Of a stretch of DNA of 64,000 bases, positions 10,501 to 18,729 are shown in pieces (positions within the stretch are counted from its first letter, which is position 1; the number at the start of each line of letters is the position of its first letter). Under the pieces are notes generated by a model. It was not told where the DNA came from, ran no database searches, and saw nothing but the letters and a program-made list of their open reading frames with translations. The stretch comes from JAHBXE01 sp044222195 (GTDB taxonomy: Bacteria > Planctomycetota > Phycisphaerae > Phycisphaerales > UBA1924): NCBI GenBank assembly GCA_044222195.1, contig JBGANS010000008.1:149265-213264 (forward strand), given 5' to 3'. The position numbers and the translations under genes are program-made.

Positions 10501-12254
10501 GCGATGCGCGGGCCCGCCCGCCTCGCCTCGTCGCCCGTGAGCGCCTCGAGAGCGGACAGCTCGGCCGCTTCCGCCGCGCCCTGCTCCGGCGTGCGGATCA
10601 GGCCGGCATCGACCAGTTGCTGGTGGCGTTCATCGTTGAAGAGCGCCTTGATCACGGCGCCCCGTCCCGGCCCGAACGCGGCTTCCATGGCTTCATCGAT
10701 CTGGGCGTCGGTGACGGCGACGTGGATGTCGACCTCCGAGGACTCATCCAGCGGCCCGATGTGCCCGTGCGCCTGGAGCTTGGCGCCCGTCTTGGAACGG
10801 CCGGTGACGCTGAGAATGCGGATTTCGTTGTTGTCGAACTCGAACCGGCCCGTCATGTCGTTGAACTCGTAGGGAAACGTCTCGTACGCCGCGGTCCCCT
10901 CGCGAAAGTCGATGCTGCCCGAGACGGTGATGGGGCCCTCCTGCCTTTGGCCAGATTCGTTCAGCACGGGCTGGCCGCGGGTGATGTTGACATGCGACGT
11001 CAACAGACCGGTGGGCATGAGAAAGGTCTTGAGGTAGTACTTCACCGTCGCCGGCGCATAGAGCAGGAGCTCCGGGTTTCGGCTGACGAGGAAGTCCTTG
11101 CTCACAAAGTCGAGGTGAAAGGGCGAGTCCGCATCGACGCCGTCGTAGCGAAGCGTCACCTCGTACGGCAGGTCTTCGATGAGCCCGCCGACCTTCGCCA
11201 CGACGCTGTCTCGTGCGAACACGATGCTCCCGCCCACGCCGCGCATGCGCAGGTACCGCGGCGGCGGCGGGGCATCGCCGACGACAAACTCGGGCCCCTG
11301 CACGGAGGCCTCAACGGGCAGGTTCATGGCAACGTCCTTGAGGTCCATGCCGGCGGTGATTCCCTCCTCGCGGGTGTAGGTGAATCTCGCGCTGGCAACC
11401 TCGCCCGTCAGGCCCAGGTTCGCGGAGATCTCGCGGATCGATTCGGGCAGGCTCGACGGCGGCCAATCCGTGAGCGAGAAGTTGAGCATCGTGAGGTCAA
11501 TCCGGCCGTCGCTCACGGTTCCGCCAAGCCGGAACCCGGCCCCCGGGGCCACCCCCCGCCCGCCCTTGCGCATTGTTTCGTAAAGCGTCACGGCGTACGC
11601 GCCTGCGGCGTCGGGCGTCGGCGTCAAGGACCCATCCATCTGGATGCGTTTGAGGGCCCGGTACTTGCCGTGCCCGTGTTCGCCGAGTTCGAGCCCGACG
11701 TTGGTCGCGGTAATGCCGGGCAGCGCCATACCCCCCGACGACGACTTCACCGGGACACTGCCCACGTTCAGAGATCCATCTTCCGTCGATTGGCTCACAA
11801 TCAGCACGGGGTCGGTCATCACGACCCGTCCAAGCGTCGGCTCGCCGCGAAGCGTCTTCCCCCAGTCCACCATCGCCTCGACGCGCGCGATCCGGAGAAA
11901 CCTGCCCGCCTCCCCAGGGACACCGGGGATGGTGAACTCCGCCCGATCCAGCACCACCGTCCCGTCCCGCCTGATGTGCACCGAGTCCGCCTCCACCAAC
12001 AGGCCCGAGGCCGCCGCGACCCGCGGCAGGATCAGCATCCGCGTCAGCGGCGAATGTGTCAGCACGACCGCCGCGGCGATCAGCGCGAGCGGAATGGCGA
12101 TGGCCAGCCGGAATGTCCAGCGCCAGCGCGCCCTCGCCCGCGAGAGCACAACCGCCCGCCACAGAATGCCGCGATGCTTGCGACGATGGGCCCCGTGGTG
12201 CGAGGGGTGAGCGGGAGTCGGGGTCGGCTGTGGAGAGTTCTGGTCGGCCGTCAT
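7572..12254 (-). CDS. Giant AsmA/TamB-like membrane-anchored protein
   Basis: At 1560 residues this is a bitopic protein: a cytoplasmic Pro/His/Arg-rich head, one transmembrane helix (FRLAIAIPLALIAAAVVL, about residues 47-65), then a long periplasmic chain of repeating beta segments. The ending (LSGGGTMTWPGRELDLRLQS... near 1480-1500) is the AsmA C-terminal pattern. Related proteins form bridge-like grooves that move lipids from the inner to the outer membrane. The ATG at 12254 is the only good start. It heads a same-strand cluster; the gap to the LOG gene is 22 bases. Its opposite strand contains an open frame of more than 5 kb, a GC-skew artefact and not a gene. Confidence 0.75.
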   Translation of the reverse strand: MTADQNSPQPTPTPAHPSHHGAHRRKHRGILWRAVVLSRARARWRWTFRLAIAIPLALIAAAVVLTHSPLTRMLILPRVAAASGLLVEADSVHIRRDGTVVLDRAEFTIPGVPGEAGRFLRIARVEAMVDWGKTLRGEPTLGRVVMTDPVLIVSQSTEDGSLNVGSVPVKSSSGGMALPGITATNVGLELGEHGHGKYRALKRIQMDGSLTPTPDAAGAYAVTLYETMRKGGRGVAPGAGFRLGGTVSDGRIDLTMLNFSLTDWPPSSLPESIREISANLGLTGEVASARFTYTREEGITAGMDLKDVAMNLPVEASVQGPEFVVGDAPPPPRYLRMRGVGGSIVFARDSVVAKVGGLIEDLPYEVTLRYDGVDADSPFHLDFVSKDFLVSRNPELLLYAPATVKYYLKTFLMPTGLLTSHVNITRGQPVLNESGQRQEGPITVSGSIDFREGTAAYETFPYEFNDMTGRFEFDNNEIRILSVTGRSKTGAKLQAHGHIGPLDESSEVDIHVAVTDAQIDEAMEAAFGPGRGAVIKALFNDERHQQLVDAGLIRTPEQGAAEAAELSALEALTGDEARRAGPRIAELKRREQIPVFEFRGRADVSVHVNSPRGVNVPYTTNVDVLLPRAGLVPEKFPYPMIAENVAVEVRNQEGRLAFGTFRGVYGARADVKAEFRVPGKSDPDTEASPDVRIHAYDIPMDDLLIQALPGSSGGFKKLLTDLRVSGEVSGDIHIGARDTVDAQGKPELGFDASLTIESAEVRPKCEGEGVAVAGVSGNFEVNEKVLFLDLEGVPVRTGPDRWLKGETMGPAAPLLGVMSGVDAGERIAGTLTMHVRGEFPQSPGGVGGDTGEHAGGGASFFVAGTCPSFDSSAPFETLVGLLAPAAKERMDQVRRDYHPAGFVDVRAEAEINPGDEPARVRINLSRGRSLVADVMGKRVNIPEAAGSVTLALGGESSLQFDSMAGIVLLGGAGPDGALDRAGTVLVDGELPLGPRSGRTAGPPLEIALLDGRFDSVLTRTVLEQLEGSEANASRANAGAIAVFERLSPSGTFDANLAVTSNPSGDGLRLAHGRIEPRTLSMRPVDLAGNRTSVGFTKVDGSIEFEPGGGMLREILLETPEWSISTDGAWTIGPDSEGRDSVRFQSTVAARGNMLTDDVRAILPEELQKLFDDLKVGISGPFNVTDATLEVDRPIDAAQGAPVGTDTRFTGRLNFVGASVEAGIPISDMNGALLLHFASGRAGGSGARSPQFDLNLRADRFEISGITLSDGIASIRSTSVPGQVKVSEAHGSCHGGRFHARADITPVAGPDSPKRFNAEFQLSGVRFSTLLRELVESVKPFVGPPSPADGDAPPPGASVRKGDEFARGLLDAEFTLTGLAADPASRRGRGTLRISGGRVLNLPIMTGMIEAMNLQLPLNAKLDFAWASFFVEGSLITFEELAMLSSAIELSGGGTMTWPGRELDLRLQSRSTRPIPILSAIIQGIRHQLAEISITGKLGEQQFGLQSPGPSRMIDGVLGRDESARSGSGGAAGGVPERARDRSGRRGIRPAAPSPEPAPGR

Positions 12255-12342
12255 GCGGGGTCCGCTGGTCCATCAATCATACGTAAACGAGGGGACGCGC
12301 CGGAACCGCCCCCTCAGGCCCGCCGACGGCTATCCTGCCCTC

Positions 12343-13761
12343 GTGGCCAAGACCAAAGAGGTATTCGTCTGCAAGTCCTGCGGCGGCGTCCACAGCCGCT
12401 GGCTCGGCAAGTGCCCGGACTGCGGAGCGTGGGATTCATTGGAATCCGAGCGGGTTGCATCCGGCTCGCTCAAGGATCCGCAGAAGGGCCTCGTCGAGGC
12501 CTGGGCCGCAGTCACCGATGGAGAAGGCCCGTCATCCAGCGCCGTCGCCCGCCCCCTCGCTGAGATTTCGGACGAGTCGTCCGGCCCGCGCATCAGCACT
12601 CGCATCGGCGAGTTTGATCGTGTCCTGGGTGGCGATGGCGGGCAGCGCGGCCTCGTCTCGGGCTCCGCCGTTCTCATTGGGGGAACGCCCGGCATCGGCA
12701 AGAGCACGCTGCTCCTCCAAGCCGCCGCGGCCATGGCCGCCGGAGGCGCCAAGGTCCTTTACGTCAGCAGCGAGGAGTCAGCCCAGCAGATCAAGATGCG
12801 CTCCACGCGGCTGGGACCCGCCGCCGCGTCGGGAAGCCTTTTCATCCTCGCGGATACCAACCTCGCGCGGATCGTCGAGCAGACCCGCAAAGTCATGCCC
12901 GCCGTCCTCGTTATTGATTCGATCCAGATGGTGTACAAGTCTGACGTTCCCGCATCGCCCGGAAGCGTCACCCAACTCCGTCGCTGTGCCGCGGAACTGG
13001 TGTATCTCGCGAAAGCGAGCGGGATCGCGGTGGTGATGGTCGGGCACGTGACCAAGGACGGTCAGTTGGCCGGGCCGCGGGTGCTGGAACACATGGTCGA
13101 TGCGGTGCTGAACTTCGAGGGCGACCGGTACCACGCCCACCGGCTGGTGCGGTGCGTGAAGAACCGATTCGGAACGACGCAGGAAATCGGCATCTTCGAG
13201 ATGACGGGGGGCGGCCTGCGGGAGGTGCCCGAGGGCGCGGGCGTTCCCGCCGTCAGCGCCGGAGAGGCCCGGCCGGGCTCGGTCGTGTGCCCGATCATCA
13301 GCGGAACCCGCTGCGTGCTTGTTGAAGTTCAAGCGTTGACCGCGACGGGTTTCATCGGCGCGGCCAAGCGCAAGAGCTCGGGCATCGACTCCAACCGCCT
13401 CGCGATGATCATCGCCGTTCTCGAACAACACGCCGAGTTGCGGCTCGCCGACCGCGACATCTTCGCGTCGGCCGTCGGCGGTGTGAAAGTCATCGAGCCC
13501 GCGGCGGATCTCGCCCTGCTGCTGGCCATCGCCGGCGCCCAGTTTCGACGCAAGCTCGCGGCGGGCACTGTGGCGGTGGGAGAGGTTGGCCTCGGCGGCG
13601 AAGTGCGGCCCGTGACGCAGCTCGATCAGCGCATACGCGAAGCGGCCCGGCTTGGATATTCGCGGATCATCGTGCCGCACGAGGGACGCAGAGAGTCCGC
13701 CGGGGGCATCGAGGTGGTGCGAGTGAAGTCGATCAACAACGCGGTGCAGGCGCTCGAATAG
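12343..13761 (+). CDS. radA: DNA repair protein RadA
   Basis: RadA is a hexameric DnaB-like, RecA-related motor that promotes branch migration during recombinational repair. All parts are visible in its 472 residues: a zinc finger (CKSCG...CPDCG, Cys10/13/24/27), Walker A GGTPGIGKST at 113-122, the RadA-specific KNRFG motif at 273-277, and a Lon-protease-like C-terminal domain. The start is a GTG at 12343, which gives the standard VAKTKEVFVCKSCG beginning; the frame is open upstream but without conserved sequence. It is divergent from the AsmA-like gene, with an 88-base shared promoter region. Confidence 0.95.
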   Translation: MAKTKEVFVCKSCGGVHSRWLGKCPDCGAWDSLESERVASGSLKDPQKGLVEAWAAVTDGEGPSSSAVARPLAEISDESSGPRISTRIGEFDRVLGGDGGQRGLVSGSAVLIGGTPGIGKSTLLLQAAAAMAAGGAKVLYVSSEESAQQIKMRSTRLGPAAASGSLFILADTNLARIVEQTRKVMPAVLVIDSIQMVYKSDVPASPGSVTQLRRCAAELVYLAKASGIAVVMVGHVTKDGQLAGPRVLEHMVDAVLNFEGDRYHAHRLVRCVKNRFGTTQEIGIFEMTGGGLREVPEGAGVPAVSAGEARPGSVVCPIISGTRCVLVEVQALTATGFIGAAKRKSSGIDSNRLAMIIAVLEQHAELRLADRDIFASAVGGVKVIEPAADLALLLAIAGAQFRRKLAAGTVAVGEVGLGGEVRPVTQLDQRIREAARLGYSRIIVPHEGRRESAGGIEVVRVKSINNAVQALE

Positions 13762-13837
13762 CCGAACGGACCCGAGGCAGGGCGTTCTCGCCCCAGTGGA
13801 GACTCCTCGCCCCCTCCGCCGCGATGCGACGCCCACC

Positions 13838-14308
13838 TCACGACGTGGGCACCAGCCACTCGGGCAATGTCCTGATCTTTCCATCCTTGCCCACGCAGGC
13901 CAAGGTCGAACTCGCGGCGAAAAGGATCGCCCCGGGCAATCGATCGCCCGAGTCGCTCCGGCCGTTCTCGACGACGACGATCTCGTATTCGTGCTCGATC
14001 TTGACCCGGCTGCCCCCCACCACCTTCGTCCGCACCTCCACCATGTCGTCGTAGTAGACCGGCCGCCGGTAACGGCATTCCAGCTTCGCCACGACCAGGA
14101 ACACGCCGGCCTCTTCCAGCTGGGCGTAGGTCACGCCGGAGTCCCGGAGCAACTCTGTCCGACCGATCTCCAGCCACGGGATGTAGGCCGCGTGATGCGC
14201 AACGCCCATGGAGTCGCACTCGCAGTACCGGACGCGGAGTTGAACGGATCCCGCGGCGTGCACAGGTCGGAGCGGCCGAGGAATACCGGATGTGGTGGGC
14301 TCGATCAC
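13838..14308 (-). CDS. YbgC/4-hydroxybenzoyl-CoA thioesterase-family acyl-CoA thioesterase
   Basis: This 156-residue hot-dog-fold protein shows RVRYCECDSMGVAHHAAYIPWLE near residues 25-47. The YxExDxxGxxxxxxY pattern holds the catalytic Asp and the residues binding the acyl thioester in the YbgC/4HBT family. YbgC-type enzymes hydrolyse short acyl-CoA or acyl-ACP and in proteobacteria associate with the Tol-Pal envelope system; no tol gene is nearby here. The start is a GTG at 14308. The gene is convergent with radA. Confidence 0.82.
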   Translation of the reverse strand: MIEPTTSGIPRPLRPVHAAGSVQLRVRYCECDSMGVAHHAAYIPWLEIGRTELLRDSGVTYAQLEEAGVFLVVAKLECRYRRPVYYDDMVEVRTKVVGGSRVKIEHEYEIVVVENGRSDSGDRLPGAILFAASSTLACVGKDGKIRTLPEWLVPTS

Positions 14309-14416
14309 GGTTCAACGGTAGGCGTTGGCCCCTAGGAGCCCGGCCATGCCACCGATGCGACCAATCCGGCTTTGTTGGTTCGGGACGGACCAGCGGCTCG
14401 CGCCGCCCGGCTCTGA

Positions 14417-15001
14417 ATGACTACTGTTCCCGCCATGACCACCGCTTCGGGCACGGGCCGAAAGCCAATCGCCATCCAACCTGCCAGCGACATTTCCGTA
14501 CGACTGTTGCTCTCTTCGGATTCGATGGAAGAGCTGACGTTGCTTCTGCACCGGGCGTATCGAGCGCAGGTGGAAATGGGTCTCCAGCCCCTCGCGGGCC
14601 GCCAGGATGCCGCGACAACCAGGAAGCGAACCTCGAACGGCGAGTGCTACCTGGCAATCCAGACAACCCCCGCGGGCCCGAAGATTGTCGGCACCATTCT
14701 CTTTCATGAGGTCGAGGACGCCAAAGGCCCGCCCTGGTTCCAGCAGAAACACGTCGACAGCTTCTCTCAGTTCGCGGTAGACCCTGAAATTCAGGGCAAG
14801 GGCATCGGGCAGATGCTGTTAGACACCGTTGAACGCCGCGCGGCCGAGTGCGGGGCTCGGGAACTGGGGCTGTCCATGGCCGAACCGGATACGGTCCTGA
14901 TGCAGTATTACCTGCGCCGGGGATACCGGTTCATTGAACATTGGCAATGGCCGTACACCAACTACCGCAGCGCGATCCTGAGCAAACCGCTGAGTAGCTG
15001 A
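14417..15001 (+). CDS. GNAT-family N-acetyltransferase
   Basis: The acetyl-CoA-binding motif A is visible as QFAVDPEIQGKGIGQMLLDTVE (about residues 115-136), followed by LMQYYLRRGYRF, the beta-5/alpha-4 segment of GNAT folds. Length (194 residues) is usual for a single-domain GNAT. Substrate cannot be told from sequence. ATG 14417 and ATG 14435 are both possible starts; neither has a clear ribosome-binding site. Neighbours give no functional clue. Confidence 0.78.
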   Translation: MTTVPAMTTASGTGRKPIAIQPASDISVRLLLSSDSMEELTLLLHRAYRAQVEMGLQPLAGRQDAATTRKRTSNGECYLAIQTTPAGPKIVGTILFHEVEDAKGPPWFQQKHVDSFSQFAVDPEIQGKGIGQMLLDTVERRAAECGARELGLSMAEPDTVLMQYYLRRGYRFIEHWQWPYTNYRSAILSKPLSS

Positions 15002-15037
15002 GCTCGAAGCAGCACGAAACCTCCGCCCTGCGGCTGG

Positions 15038-15220
15038 TTACTTCGGCGGCTGGATCGCCCGAGGCCCGCCCTTGGGCTGCTGGCCCGGTTCCGGAGCAGC
15101 GAGTTTGGGGCTGGCTGCGCCACCGCCGCCGCCAAAGACGCCAAGCTGGTAGGCAATGAGAACCGCCGCAACGGCGAAAATGACGATCGCAACGATGAGC
15201 TTGATCTTGTCAGACTTCAT
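15038..15220 (-). CDS. Small single-pass membrane protein
   Basis: This 60-residue protein has a Lys-rich start (MKSDKIK), one transmembrane helix (LIVAIVIFAVAAVLIAYQLG, about residues 8-27), a glycine run and a Pro/Gln-rich tail. A GGAGC ribosome-binding site precedes the ATG at 15220; the frame is open to 15310 but the extension lacks coding character. Very similar small anchored proteins are common in planctomycetes near pseudopilin genes, as here, where it lies downstream of one. Function unknown. Confidence 0.55.
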   Translation of the reverse strand: MKSDKIKLIVAIVIFAVAAVLIAYQLGVFGGGGGAASPKLAAPEPGQQPKGGPRAIQPPK

Positions 15221-15321
15221 GTGAGTGCTCCACGAGAGACCGCTCGGGAACTGGTGGCGGCTCCGGCTGGTGGAAACTGTAGCATCTGGTCCGCTGTTCT
15301 GCACGAGCAACTATGAGCGTG

Positions 15322-15358
15322 CAAAAAGAACGAACCCCGCCGATCGCGGGGTTCGTTT
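15322..15358 (-). terminator. Intrinsic terminator of the first pseudopilin gene
   Basis: A perfect 12-bp stem (AACGAACCCCGC with its complement, 5-base loop, 15329-15357) is followed on the minus strand by CTTTTTGC. It lies 25 bases after the pseudopilin stop codon, which is the classic layout of a Rho-independent terminator. Confidence 0.85.
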
Positions 15359-15382
15359 GAAGGCGACGCAAACCTGACCGGG

Positions 15383-16330
15383 TTATGGAGCCGGAAGCGG
15401 CTGACCCGGGAGATTGAAGATGAAAATGTACTTGCCAACGCCGTAGGGAGGCGTCTCACGAATCGGATCGTAGAACGAGCCCGATACCATCTTGTTGTAC
15501 TCGGCGCGAGCGTCGAGGTAACCCATCACCGACTTGTTCTTCTCACCGAACTCGCCCATGAACTGCGGACGATTCGGGATGGGACCCGTGCCCGTGTTCG
15601 CGACAACGTCCGCCGTCTGATCATGGATCCAGACGAACTTGTTGGTCGGGTCGAACTCAGACGCGAGGCGGACCTTGCGGACGCCGTAGTCGTACCGGAC
15701 GGTGAAGTTGCCGCTGGTCTGGTCCCACCACTTCATGTTCATGTGATAGCTGGTACCCACGTCGTCGTACGACGTCACGCCAGGCGTTTCCTGGGGCCAT
15801 GTGCGCTGCTTGGTCGCCTTGTCGCCCGGAGAGCGATAGGCCGTCATTTCAAGCGCCGTGCGCTGCTGGGGGGTCAGGCTGCCGCGGGTGAGCGTCCAGT
15901 AGCCCTTGCCCGGCTGAGCCGTTCCGTTCGGAGAACTGCCCTTGCCGATGTCAACAAAGCCCGTGGGCTTCTCGAGCGTGAGTCCGGGGTACATGTACGA
16001 GTTGAGGCGACGGTAATACGCCGGCTCGTCGAACGGGCCGCCCGCCCAGAACGCGTCGGTGTTCTTTCCGCCGTAGCTCCAGGTGTCCCAGCCGGCGGTG
16101 ATGGCGCCATCGCCGTACCCGCTGCCGTACATCGGGACCTGGTCCTTGGATTCTGACCGGTAGGTCGAGAACGCCAGCATGATCTGGCGGACGTTACTGA
16201 GTGAGATCGTGATCCGCGACGCGTTGCGGGCCTTGCCCAACGCCGGCAACAGGATGCCGATCAACAGCGCGATAATCGCGATCACCACCAGCAACTCAAT
16301 GAGTGTGAACGCACGGGTCCTCGACTTCAT
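15383..16330 (-). CDS. Type II secretion/type IV pilin-like protein with prepilin leader (paralogue 1)
   Basis: The N-terminus MKSRTRAFTLIELLVVIAII is a textbook class III (prepilin) signal: a short basic leader cleaved by PilD-type peptidase, then Phe and Glu+5 of the mature pseudopilin helix. The remaining 280 residues form a large extracellular C-terminal domain ending in YGVGKYIFIFNLPG. It is 315 residues, much longer than a minor pseudopilin. It is one of three close paralogues within 5 kb (with 18730-19716 and 19762-20736). GGAGCG precedes the ATG. Surface or secretion role inferred only. Confidence 0.8.
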   Translation of the reverse strand: MKSRTRAFTLIELLVVIAIIALLIGILLPALGKARNASRITISLSNVRQIMLAFSTYRSESKDQVPMYGSGYGDGAITAGWDTWSYGGKNTDAFWAGGPFDEPAYYRRLNSYMYPGLTLEKPTGFVDIGKGSSPNGTAQPGKGYWTLTRGSLTPQQRTALEMTAYRSPGDKATKQRTWPQETPGVTSYDDVGTSYHMNMKWWDQTSGNFTVRYDYGVRKVRLASEFDPTNKFVWIHDQTADVVANTGTGPIPNRPQFMGEFGEKNKSVMGYLDARAEYNKMVSGSFYDPIRETPPYGVGKYIFIFNLPGQPLPAP

Positions 16331-16684
16331 AGTGTTCGCTCCGCTAAAGGCTTCAATCGCTCCGGGACAAACCCGACAGGCGGCGTGGTTCCGTGGACCA
16401 GCCGCAACCGGCTCCGAATGGATCCGGGCAGGTCTCGCGGAGCATCATACCGGCAATCGGTGCAATACGCCACACAACCCACACTACGTATATCGCCTGG
16501 ATCGGCTGTACGGTTGCGATTCAGCACTGAATTTCTGCACCGGGCGCTCAAGTCGCCCGAGCGGCACCCGCAAGGACCGATAGCGACGAATACCGTGACA
16601 CCCTAGTTTTGGCGCGACTCCCCGGTCGGCTAACGTACACCCCGGAAGGGCCCGACTCTCATTCTCTGCCCTTGAAAGGACTCG
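16331..16684. other. Divergent intergenic region between pseudopilin 1 and GH15 gene
   Basis: No gene is visible in these 354 bases. They must contain the promoters for the minus-strand pseudopilin gene and the plus-strand glucoamylase gene. Confidence 0.7.
16609..16636 (+). promoter_or_regulatory. Possible sigma-70-type promoter for GH15 gene
   Basis: TTGGCG and TAACGT are separated by 16 bases and lie about 50 bases before the GH15 ATG. The match to TTGACA/TATAAT is moderate and the call rests on sequence alone. Confidence 0.3.
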
Positions 16685-18706
16685 ATGCCCCGCGATATTC
16701 CGGTCGGAAATGGCGACCTGCTGATCACCTTCGACCGGCTCTACCGCGTCCGCGATATCTACTTCCCTTGCGTCGGGCTCCACAACCACACGGAAGGACA
16801 CCTCCAGCGGTTCGGTGTTTGGACGGACGGCGCCTTCGCGTGGATCGAAGACCCGCAGTGGAAACGGGAGCTGCGTTACGCGCCCGACTCCCTTGTGACC
16901 GAGGTTCGCCTCACTCATGAGCGTCTCGGCCTCGAACTGGTCTGCCGCGACGGTGTGGACTGCAACGACCCAGTCTACTTCCGTCACATCACCGTTCGCG
17001 ACCTCACGGGTCGACCGCGCGATGTCCGCATCTTCTCCCACTTCGACCCTTCCATCCGCGGCTCATCCGTCGGCGATACCGCCAACTACGACCCTTCCAC
17101 CAACAGCGTCATCGTCTACAAGGACGACTCCTACTTCCTGCTCTCCGCGGCGGACCGGCACAAGATCGGCATCGACCACTGGGCCATCGGCACCAAGCGG
17201 CTGGGAGGCGCGGAGGGCACCTGGCGCGACGCCGAGGACGGCATCCTCGGCCGCAACGCCATCAGCCAGGGATCGGTCGACTGCACCATCGGGCTCAACC
17301 TGCTCGTGGATGCGGGGGCCTCGTCCCATGTGACCACCTGGATGGCGGCGGGCAGCACCTACGAAGAGGTCGAGGCCCTGCACCGCAAGGTGATCGAGGC
17401 AGGGCCGGAGCGGTTGCTCGCCAGGACCGAGGCCTACTGGAGAATGTGGGCCCGCAAAGAACCCATCGACACATCCCCACTCCCCGAGCCCCTGCGAGAC
17501 CTCTTCACACGCAGCCAGCTCGTCATCCGGACCCAGATCGACAACCGCGGCGCGATCCTCGCGGCCAACGACAGCGACGTTACCGCCTTTGGCGGCGACC
17601 ACTACTCGTATTGCTGGACTCGCGACGGGGCCCTGGTGGCGCAGGCCCTGATCATGGCCGGGCACGGGGAGCTCTCGCGAAACTTCTTCCGCTTCTGCGC
17701 CGGCGTCATCGAGAAGGACGGCTTCTTCCTGCACAAGTACGCCCCCACCGGCCGCCTCGCCAGCTCGTGGCATCCGTGGGTTGTCTCCGGCGAGAAGGTC
17801 CTTCCTATTCAGGAAGATGAGACCGCGCTGGTCGTCTGGGCGCTTCGCAAGCACTTCGAAACGTACCGCGACGTTGAGTTCATCAAAGCGCTGTACGAGC
17901 CCCTCGTGACCCGTCCCGCGGACTGGATGCTCAAGTACCGCGACCACGCCGGCCTGCCTCTGCCCAGCTGGGACCTGTGGGAAGAACGCCGCGGCATCCA
18001 TACGTTCACCGTCGCGTCGGTCATTGGTGGGCTCCGCGCCGCCGCGGCGTTCGCCAGGGACTTCGGCGAGTTCGACCGCGCGGCGAGGTACGCCGAGGAA
18101 GCCGAGCGCACCAAGACCGCGTTGAAGAAGCACTTCTGGAACAAGGAGCGGCAGCGTTTCGCCCGTATGGCGACGCCCCTCGAAGACGGAACGTACCGGC
18201 TGGACATGACTTCCGATTCCGCGAACTACTCCCTGTTCGCGTTCGGCGCGCTCGATGCGCGCGACCCGATGGTGGAGGCCGAGATGCGGGGCCTTCGCGA
18301 GCGGCTGTGGGTCAAGACGGACATCGGCGGGTGCGCCCGCTACGAGCGTGATTACTTCCACCAGGTTGAACGCGAGAAGATCGATCAGGTGCCCGGGAAC
18401 CCGTGGATCATCTGCACCCTCTGGCACGCCCAGCACGCCATCGCGAGGGCGATGAGCCTGGGCGAACTCTCTCAGGCTCTCCCGTACATGCAATGGGCCG
18501 CGGCCCGCGCATTCGACTCGGGCGTGCTCGCCGAACAGTTCCATCCGTACACGGGCCAGCCTATTGGTGTCAGCCCTCTGACCTGGAGCCACGCCACGTT
18601 TGTGGTCGTCGTGCTCGAGTACCTGGCCAAGCTTCAGGCCCTGACTCGCGGCACAAGCCGGGGCTCGCGGGCCGAAGTCGAAACGGAGATGAGCAGCCTG
18701 CCGTAA
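16685..18706 (+). CDS. Glycoside hydrolase family 15 protein (glucoamylase/trehalase type)
   Basis: The 673-residue protein has an N-terminal beta-sandwich domain (about 1-270) and an (alpha/alpha)6 catalytic barrel (about 280-660), the bacterial GH15 layout. CWTRDG near residue 313 lines the active site; DLWEERRG at 430-437 supplies the general acid Glu and AEQFHP, Glu617, the general base. Members release glucose from alpha-glucans, dextran-like oligosaccharides or trehalose; which one cannot be decided here. No signal peptide is visible, suggesting a cytoplasmic role such as glycogen or storage-glucan turnover. AAAGGA precedes the ATG. It is flanked by pseudopilin genes on the opposite strand. 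Confidence 0.88.
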   Translation: MPRDIPVGNGDLLITFDRLYRVRDIYFPCVGLHNHTEGHLQRFGVWTDGAFAWIEDPQWKRELRYAPDSLVTEVRLTHERLGLELVCRDGVDCNDPVYFRHITVRDLTGRPRDVRIFSHFDPSIRGSSVGDTANYDPSTNSVIVYKDDSYFLLSAADRHKIGIDHWAIGTKRLGGAEGTWRDAEDGILGRNAISQGSVDCTIGLNLLVDAGASSHVTTWMAAGSTYEEVEALHRKVIEAGPERLLARTEAYWRMWARKEPIDTSPLPEPLRDLFTRSQLVIRTQIDNRGAILAANDSDVTAFGGDHYSYCWTRDGALVAQALIMAGHGELSRNFFRFCAGVIEKDGFFLHKYAPTGRLASSWHPWVVSGEKVLPIQEDETALVVWALRKHFETYRDVEFIKALYEPLVTRPADWMLKYRDHAGLPLPSWDLWEERRGIHTFTVASVIGGLRAAAAFARDFGEFDRAARYAEEAERTKTALKKHFWNKERQRFARMATPLEDGTYRLDMTSDSANYSLFAFGALDARDPMVEAEMRGLRERLWVKTDIGGCARYERDYFHQVEREKIDQVPGNPWIICTLWHAQHAIARAMSLGELSQALPYMQWAAARAFDSGVLAEQFHPYTGQPIGVSPLTWSHATFVVVVLEYLAKLQALTRGTSRGSRAEVETEMSSLP

Positions 18707-18729
18707 GGACCGGCTGTCCCACCTCGCCG

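Noticed and set aside
7197..12563. Open plus-strand frame of 1788 codons
   Set aside because: It is antisense to the AsmA-like gene over its whole length, is rich in Arg/Pro/His with no recognisable domain, and reflects the GC-rich third codon positions of the real gene.
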